The translations under genes were made by a program, and so were the position numbers. Below the pieces are notes generated by a model. The model did not search any database. It was not told where the DNA came from and saw only the letters and a list, made by a program, of their open reading frames with translations. A stretch of 61,234 bases of DNA, taken from contig NZ_JAEHGC010000022.1 in the NCBI RefSeq assembly GCF_016107705.1, positions 1-61,234 on the forward strand. The letters run 5' to 3'. Positions 56,074-61,234 of this stretch are shown here, piece after piece. This DNA is from Neobacillus cucumis (GTDB lineage Bacteria; Bacillota; Bacilli; Bacillales_B; DSM-18226). Positions within the stretch are counted from its first letter, which is position 1, and every line of letters begins with the position of its first letter.

Positions 56074-56155
56074 AACTTCTTACCTCTTTTGCCTTTAAGT
56101 GATCTACACTTTTATTGTACAACAAATGATCGATTGGATAAATATGTAAAAATAA

Positions 56156-56191
56156 AGAGGCACACGATCAACGATATTCACGTGTACCTCT
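56156..56191 (-). terminator. terminator of the ctsR-clpC operon
   Basis: AGAGGTACACG / CGTGTGCCTCT (11 bp, one G-U, 14-nt loop) followed by TTATTTTT on the minus strand, 33 bp after the clpC stop. It separates the operon from radA, but radA may also receive read-through. Confidence 0.85.
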
Positions 56192-56224
56192 ACTTGAGTT
56201 TTTAGATTGTACTCTTTTATGAAT

Positions 56225-58666
56225 TTATTTTGCCAGACTAGTTTTTTCCGCCGTCCTTACAATAAATTCACCGTCAGCTACATCAATGATAACATTTTGT
56301 CCTGTTAACAATGTACCTCTTAGCAACTCTTCAGATAGACGATCTTCAATATGCTTCTGAATGGCACGGCGCAGTGGTCTTGCCCCATATTCCGGATCAT
56401 ACCCTTCCAAGCATATCTTATCTTTTGCTGCCTCTGTTAACTCAAGCTCGATATTTTGCTCTTTTAAACGTTTTGTCAGCTGCTCAGATAATAATGTAAC
56501 AATTTCCTGCAGATGCTTTCTTTCTAAAGCATGGAAGACAATGATTTCATCAATCCGGTTCAAGAACTCTGGACGGAAGGCCTTTTTCAACTCTTCCATG
56601 ACTTTCCCTTTCATGTCTTTGTAATCCTGCTCACCATCCTGGATATTAAAGCCGACATATTTATTACGTTTCAATGCCTCGGCACCCACGTTTGAGGTCA
56701 TGATCAAGACGGTATTACGGAAATCAACCGTTCTTCCTTTTGAGTCGGTTAAGCGTCCATCTTCAAGAACCTGCAAGAGGATATTGAAAACATCAGGATG
56801 TGCCTTTTCGATTTCATCCAGCAAAATAACCGAATAAGGTTTTCTTCTTACTTTTTCCGTTAATTGTCCGCCTTCCTCATAGCCGACATATCCTGGAGGG
56901 GAACCGACAAGGCGGGAAGTGGAGTGCTTCTCCATGTATTCAGACATATCAATCCGAATCATTGCCTCTTCATCACCAAACATTGCTTCTGCAAGTGCTC
57001 GTGCCAACTCCGTTTTCCCGACACCAGTAGGTCCAAGGAAAACAAAGGAGCCGATTGGGCGTTTTGGATCTTTTAATCCTGCCCGTGCACGACGGACTGC
57101 TTTCGAAACCGCCTTAACAGCTTCTTCCTGACCAATTACGCGAGAATGTAAAATTTCCTCTAAATTAAGAAGCTTTTCTGTTTCAGTTTGAGCCAGTCTT
57201 GAGACCGGAACTCCCGTCCAGCTGGAAACGACGTTCGCGATATCTTCAACAGTAACCTCATTATTTTCTTTTCCTTGCTTTTCTTTCCATGTTTTTTTCG
57301 TTTCCTCAAGCTGTTCACGCAGACGCTGCTCTGTATCCCTTAAGGATGCCGCTTTTTCAAATTCTTGGCTTTGTACTGCAGCATCTTTTTCCTTTCGGAC
57401 ATCCTCAAGCTTTACTTCTAGTTCTTTTAAGTTTGGAGGAGTCGTATAGGAACGTAAGCGTACTTTCGAACCCGCTTCATCAATCAAGTCAATCGCCTTA
57501 TCCGGCAGGAAGCGATCAGAAATATAACGATCCGATAATTTTACAGCTGCTTCAATTGCTTCATCTGTAATTGATACACGATGATGTGCCTCGTAGCGAT
57601 CACGCAATCCTTGTAAAATTTGAATCGATTCTTCTGCTGTCGGTTCATCGACACGAATCGGTTGGAAACGTCGCTCTAACGCTGCATCCTTTTCAATGTA
57701 TTTACGGTACTCATCAAGAGTCGTTGCACCGATACACTGAAGCTCTCCGCGTGCAAGGGAAGGTTTTAAAATATTGGAGGCGTCAATAGCGCCTTCAGCA
57801 CCACCGGCTCCAATTAATGTGTGTAGTTCATCAATAAATAGAATGATATTTCCTGCTTGGCGAATTTCATCCATTACCTTTTTCAAACGGTCCTCAAATT
57901 CACCGCGATACTTTGTACCGGCAACAACCGTTCCCATATCTAACGTCATGACCCGTTTATCCCGAAGAATCTCAGGAACTTCATTATTAACAATTTGCTG
58001 GGCAAGCCCTTCCGCTATTGCGGTTTTACCAACACCAGGTTCCCCGATTAAAACTGGGTTATTTTTTGTCCGGCGGCTTAATACCTCAATAACACGCTGG
58101 ATTTCTTTACTTCGGCCAATCACTGGGTCAAGGCTTCCTTCCCTTGCGATTGCCGTTAAATCTCTAGCAAGACTGTCTAATGTTGGGGTATTGGCGCTAG
58201 CAGAAGCACCACCCTGATGACCGCCTGACTCATTGCTGCCCAGTAATTGCAACACTTGCTGGCGTGCTTTATTTAGGCTGACACCTAAATTATTAAGAAC
58301 CCGTGCCGCAACTCCTTCACCTTCACGAATGAGACCAAGAAGAATATGTTCCGTTCCAACGTATGAATGGCCAAGCTTTCTCGCCTCATCCATTGATAAT
58401 TCAATTACTTTTTTTGCTCTTGGTGTATAGTGAATGGTTTGAGGAACTTCCTGCCCTTTGCCAATTAAGTTTTCAACTTCTTTTTGAATTTTATCAGAGC
58501 CTAATCCAAGTCCATAAAGAGCTTTTGCTGCAATCCCTTCCCCTTCACGAACCAGACCTAATAAAATATGCTCTGTTCCAATATTATTATGGCCAAGACG
58601 GATTGCTTCCTCTTGGGCTAACGCTAAAACCTTTTGAGCTCTTTCTGTAAAACGTCCGAACATCAT
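56225..58666 (-). CDS. clpC: ATP-dependent Clp protease ATP-binding subunit ClpC
   Basis: 813 aa HSP100 unfoldase. Two N-terminal Clp-N repeats (~1-145), AAA-1 (Walker [14 protein letters not shown] ~207), M domain with a UVR motif ([20 protein letters not shown]), AAA-2 (Walker [12 protein letters not shown] ~545). The M domain binds MecA or McsB and the complex feeds ClpP. ATG 58666/58663 have GGAGG. It is the last gene of the operon repressed by CtsR, which is itself a ClpCP substrate. Confidence 0.99.
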   Translation of the reverse strand: MMFGRFTERAQKVLALAQEEAIRLGHNNIGTEHILLGLVREGEGIAAKALYGLGLGSDKIQKEVENLIGKGQEVPQTIHYTPRAKKVIELSMDEARKLGHSYVGTEHILLGLIREGEGVAARVLNNLGVSLNKARQQVLQLLGSNESGGHQGGASASANTPTLDSLARDLTAIAREGSLDPVIGRSKEIQRVIEVLSRRTKNNPVLIGEPGVGKTAIAEGLAQQIVNNEVPEILRDKRVMTLDMGTVVAGTKYRGEFEDRLKKVMDEIRQAGNIILFIDELHTLIGAGGAEGAIDASNILKPSLARGELQCIGATTLDEYRKYIEKDAALERRFQPIRVDEPTAEESIQILQGLRDRYEAHHRVSITDEAIEAAVKLSDRYISDRFLPDKAIDLIDEAGSKVRLRSYTTPPNLKELEVKLEDVRKEKDAAVQSQEFEKAASLRDTEQRLREQLEETKKTWKEKQGKENNEVTVEDIANVVSSWTGVPVSRLAQTETEKLLNLEEILHSRVIGQEEAVKAVSKAVRRARAGLKDPKRPIGSFVFLGPTGVGKTELARALAEAMFGDEEAMIRIDMSEYMEKHSTSRLVGSPPGYVGYEEGGQLTEKVRRKPYSVILLDEIEKAHPDVFNILLQVLEDGRLTDSKGRTVDFRNTVLIMTSNVGAEALKRNKYVGFNIQDGEQDYKDMKGKVMEELKKAFRPEFLNRIDEIIVFHALERKHLQEIVTLLSEQLTKRLKEQNIELELTEAAKDKICLEGYDPEYGARPLRRAIQKHIEDRLSEELLRGTLLTGQNVIIDVADGEFIVRTAEKTSLAK

Positions 58667-58679
58667 ATTCTCTTCCTCC

Positions 58680-59753
58680 TCACCTTTTATCGGTTTCCAT
58701 TTTTATTCGTTCCCGAATTAAAGCTGCACGCCTTATATCCCTTTCATGCGGCCTTAGTGGCCCGCCAGCATATTGCTGCAAGAATCCCGGCTGGGTTGAA
58801 ATCATTAATTCTGTTAACATATTTTTTGGCATATTCGTGATATATCCCATATCAATTCCAAGCTGTACGTCGGATAAACATTTCGCAGCTTCCTTCGATT
58901 CGATAATTCGGCTATTGGATAATACGCCGAACGATCTGAATACCCTGTCTTCTAATTGTATGTTTGAAGTTTTGCGTAATGCTTCACGAGCCGACCTTTC
59001 TTGTGAAATTAACTGACTAACAACCCCCTTTAAATCACGGCAGATATCTTCTTCTGATTTCCCAAGAGTAATTTGATTGGATATTTGAAAAATATTTCCT
59101 AATGCTTCACTGCCCTCTCCATAAATCCCTCTAACGACAAGACCTAATTGATTAATCGCCGGGATAATCCGATTCATTTGCTGCGTTAGGATTAGTCCTG
59201 GCAAATGCATCATGACGGAAGCACGGAGACCGGTTCCCACATTTGTGGGACAGCTTGTTAAATAACCATGTTTTTCATCAAATGCATATTGAATCCGGCT
59301 TTCAAGCCAGTCATCAATTTCATTCGCTGCTTCAAGCGCTTCTTTTAGCTGCAAACCGGGGAACAGGCATTGAATACGAATATGATCCTCTTCATTAACC
59401 ATAATACTAACTTCTTCATTTTCGGTTAAAAGAACAGCTCCATAGGGTGAATCTTCAGCAAGAAGAGGACTGATTAAATGTTTTTCAACTAAAACTAATT
59501 TTTGAAGTGGCTGAAGGTCATTAATCTTTATTAATTCCATTTGCCCAAACTTTGTGATATCTGCCTTATTTAAAATTCCCTCTATATTGGCAATAATCTC
59601 TTTTGCCTCTTCATGCGAAAATAATGTCGGAAATTTATATTCCTCAAAGTTTCGAGCTAACCGAATTCGCGAACTAAGTACTATATCTGAATCAGGCACT
59701 TCCTGCCTCATCCATGAACTAAGGGCTTGGTTAATAAATCGTTCAAGCGGCAT
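58680..59753 (-). CDS. mcsB: protein-arginine kinase McsB
   Basis: 357 aa of the guanidino-kinase fold. Marks damaged proteins with phosphoarginine for Clp[20 protein letters not shown] binds ATP, and [20 protein letters not shown] contains the active-site Cys. The C-terminal [13 protein letters not shown] is the RDxxRA allosteric pArg pocket. It follows mcsA by 1 bp and precedes clpC by 13 bp. Confidence 0.98.
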   Translation of the reverse strand: MPLERFINQALSSWMRQEVPDSDIVLSSRIRLARNFEEYKFPTLFSHEEAKEIIANIEGILNKADITKFGQMELIKINDLQPLQKLVLVEKHLISPLLAEDSPYGAVLLTENEEVSIMVNEEDHIRIQCLFPGLQLKEALEAANEIDDWLESRIQYAFDEKHGYLTSCPTNVGTGLRASVMMHLPGLILTQQMNRIIPAINQLGLVVRGIYGEGSEALGNIFQISNQITLGKSEEDICRDLKGVVSQLISQERSAREALRKTSNIQLEDRVFRSFGVLSNSRIIESKEAAKCLSDVQLGIDMGYITNMPKNMLTELMISTQPGFLQQYAGGPLRPHERDIRRAALIRERIKMETDKR

Positions 59754-59754
59754 T

Positions 59755-60303
59755 TTATTCCCCTCCCCCCTGACTGCCCGTTAACTGTTTTTCAAGTGTA
59801 CGAATCTCATCACGTACCTCTGCTGCTTTTTCAAACTCTTCATGGGTAATCAAATCTCTTAATTCATTTTTTAATTCGTCGATTTGCTTTCGAAGATGAA
59901 TGCCACCACCGATTCTTTTTGGGATCTTTCCACTATGAGACCAGTTTCCACTGTGAAGGCGTTTTAAAACAGGCTTTAGCTGGTCCTTAAAGGTTTCATA
60001 ACAATGCGCACATCCGAAGCGCCCAATTTTTAAGAATTGTGGAAACGTCATCGAGCAATGGCTGCATTGAAGAATTTCCTCCTGATGAAATGGGCTCTTT
60101 TCCTGTTTTTGATAGGAAGGATCAATATTCAGCAATCCCGCTAATAAATTATTAAAGGCAAAACTTGAGCCTCCATTTAACATAAACATATTTCCTTTTT
60201 CCTGTGCACATTTCTCACAAAGATGAACCTCTGTTTTTTCACCATTAATAATTTTTGTGAAGTGGAGTGCTGCAGGCCTTTGATTACATTCCTGGCAAAT
60301 CAT
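59755..60303 (-). CDS. mcsA: McsB activator McsA
   Basis: 182 aa. Four CxxC pairs (CQEC, CEKC, CSHC, CAHC) form Zn domains that dimerise and activate McsB; a C-terminal UVR motif ([20 protein letters not shown]) contacts the partner. ATG 60303 ([10 protein letters not shown]) gives the conserved start; ATG 60309 is two codons earlier, and GGAGGGG serves both. It overlaps the ctsR end only if the longest frame is used. Confidence 0.97.
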   Translation of the reverse strand: MICQECNQRPAALHFTKIINGEKTEVHLCEKCAQEKGNMFMLNGGSSFAFNNLLAGLLNIDPSYQKQEKSPFHQEEILQCSHCSMTFPQFLKIGRFGCAHCYETFKDQLKPVLKRLHSGNWSHSGKIPKRIGGGIHLRKQIDELKNELRDLITHEEFEKAAEVRDEIRTLEKQLTGSQGGGE

Positions 60304-60329
60304 ACTCATCACCCCTCCAGCTAGTATCA

Positions 60330-60791
60330 TTATTTATATTTTAAGGTAGTTAGCATTGCCTTTAACATTCTTGCCCGCAACTCGTCACGGTACGGAAGTT
60401 CAATATATAAAACGGAACGATCAATTACACTTAACATGATTTTTGCTTCTCGATTTGTAATAATTTCTTCATGTACAAGTCTGAGAATAACATCTTCAGC
60501 ACTTGCCTGGCTGATTCGTTCCTCTACAAGTGAGATCAAATGATGGATTAGATCGGCAAATTCGTGGGATTGTACTTTTGTAATTCTTATATACCCACCA
60601 CCGCCACGTTTACTCTCAACAATATATCCTCTTTCTATTGTAAACCGGGTATTAATTACGTAATTTATTTGTGATGGTACACATTGAAATTTATCTGCAA
60701 TTTCACTTCGTTTAATTTCAACGAGGTCTTGTTCGCTTTTTTCTAACACTGCTTTTAAATAATTTTCAATAATGTCGGAGATGTTTCTCAT
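60330..60791 (-). CDS. ctsR: class III stress repressor CtsR
   Basis: 153 aa. Winged HTH (~1-75) with the Gly-rich wing RGGGGYIRI, which senses heat, and a C-terminal domain (~80-153) that dimerises. Represses its own operon and clp genes through CtsR boxes. ATG 60791 (MRNISDIIENYLK) is fixed by homology and by an upstream stop. The nearby GGGAAG abuts the ATG, while a strong GGAGGTG lies ~60 nt upstream past a possible hairpin. Confidence 0.98.
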   Translation of the reverse strand: MRNISDIIENYLKAVLEKSEQDLVEIKRSEIADKFQCVPSQINYVINTRFTIERGYIVESKRGGGGYIRITKVQSHEFADLIHHLISLVEERISQASAEDVILRLVHEEIITNREAKIMLSVIDRSVLYIELPYRDELRARMLKAMLTTLKYK

Positions 60792-60799
60792 CTTCCCAA

Positions 60800-60847
60800 C
60801 TGGCTGCAGCTTATTTGATTTTTATTTCAATATTTTGCCGCTGCCAG
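60800..60847 (-). other. possible hairpin between Shine-Dalgarno and ctsR start
   Basis: On the minus strand CTGGCAGC can pair with GCTGCAGCCAG (8 bp with a 3-nt bulge, ~28-nt loop). It lies between the strong GGAGGTG (near 60853-60859) and the ATG at 60791 and could bring them close. Also, GCTGCAGC is self-complementary. Untested. Confidence 0.35.
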
Positions 60848-60904
60848 GATTCACCTCCTTTTGCTTGATTTTATTTAAATTATTGATTAGCTGGTGTTTC
60901 TGAC

Positions 60905-60920
60905 TTTGACTATATTTGAC
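60905..60920 (-). promoter_or_regulatory. CtsR operator
   Basis: The minus strand reads GTCAAATATAGTCAAA, matching the CtsR box (rGTCAAAnAnrGTCAAA) at all fixed positions covered. A third GTCA follows. It covers the expected transcription start, ideal for repression. Confidence 0.92.
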
Positions 60921-60924
60921 ATTA

Positions 60925-60953
60925 ATTATACTGAAAAGCGTTTGAAGTTTCAA
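60925..60953 (-). promoter_or_regulatory. sigma-A promoter of ctsR-mcsA-mcsB-clpC
   Basis: TTGAAA (60948-60953), 17 nt, TATAAT (60925-60930) on the minus strand, with the CtsR box just downstream. I see no sigma-B promoter. Confidence 0.92.
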
Positions 60954-60959
60954 CAATCA

Positions 60960-61195
60960 GATACTAATGATTTTCTCCAAATCTCGCCATTGTGAAACCT
61001 GGTGGTAATAAAATGTTTGGGGATATTTGTCTGTAATTGGGTATAGGGAGGAGTTAGGGAGTGGGTGTTGGGTTGAGTTTTTGGCTAGGATCCAGTTTAG
61101 ACGACATGCCTTCCGGTATAGTCAAATTACTTTCCATTTTTAAATATACCTATCGCCATCCTATACTGCTCACCAGGGATTATCTATATTTCGAC
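60960..61195. other. gene-free interval upstream of ctsR
   Basis: No gene is supported. It contains a G-rich run (61039-61072) on the plus strand with five GGG tracts separated by 4, 8, 3 and 4 nt, a potential G-quadruplex and unusual for this AT-rich genome. A 27-codon minus-strand frame in the same place lacks a ribosome site. Confidence 0.5.
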
Positions 61196-61201
61196 AAAAA
61201 A

Positions 61202-61228
61202 AAGAACAACCCTCATCAGGTTGTTCTT
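61202..61228 (-). terminator. terminator of a gene beyond the right edge
   Basis: A perfect 10-bp stem AAGAACAACC / GGTTGTTCTT with a 7-nt loop, followed by T-run on the minus strand. It ends whatever is transcribed leftward into the window and insulates the ctsR promoter. Confidence 0.9.
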
Positions 61229-61234
61229 CATTTT

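Noticed and set aside
57774..58217. 147-codon frame antisense to clpC
   Set aside because: Lies wholly inside the conserved clpC coding region and shows no ribosome site or family.
61075..61160. 27-codon minus-strand frame upstream of ctsR
   Set aside because: No ribosome site, and the sequence ends in a Pro/Thr run produced by the G-rich tract on the other strand.

Overview
The window is core chromosome of a low-GC, spore-forming Bacillaceae. Gene order follows the Bacillus subtilis stretch from ctsR to the rRNA operon beside pdaB, read here in reverse so nearly everything is on the minus strand. Spore genes (sigH, gerD, cwlD, pdaB, kbaA), Zn-type ribosomal proteins and sigma-A/E/G-like promoters all fit. 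The 16S fragment is Bacillus-like; a Neobacillus/Bacillus-type organism is my best guess, but 85 nt of 16S cannot settle it.

Layout in transcription order, from the high-coordinate end. (1) ctsR-mcsA-mcsB-clpC stress operon behind a CtsR-box promoter, then radA, disA, yacL, ispD, ispF, gltX. (2) cysE-cysS under a cysteine T-box, then mrnC, rlmB, rae1, sigH. (3) rpmG-secE, nusG, rplK-rplA, rplJ-rplL, rsmC, rpoB-rpoC, with promoters and attenuator-like hairpins between them. (4) The str operon (rplGB-rpsL-rpsG-fusA-tufA), then the S10, spc and alpha clusters from rpsJ to rplQ. (5) The ECF transporter energising module ecfA1-ecfA2-ecfT with truA, then rplM-rpsI under an L13 leader. (6) An accessory MFS transporter plus M20 amidohydrolase pair. 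(7) ybaK, cwlD, salA, gerD (+), kbaA, pdaB (+), a small unknown gene, and the tandem promoters and start of a 16S rRNA gene.

Most of the window is ordinary. The main departure from the canonical layout is between adk and infA, where methionine aminopeptidase (map) is reduced to a deletion scar of about 190 bp and the small KOW gene usually next to it is gone. Other points of note are a structured terminator-like element upstream of ecfA1, the MFS/M20 operon where ybaJ normally lies (with a CcpA-like site and a perfect AT-rich palindrome upstream), terminators inside operons (secE/nusG, rplK/rplA), and starts of nusG and ctsR whose Shine-Dalgarno sequences are far away across a possible hairpin. 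I found no CRISPR array, insertion sequence, prophage, tRNA gene or defence system.
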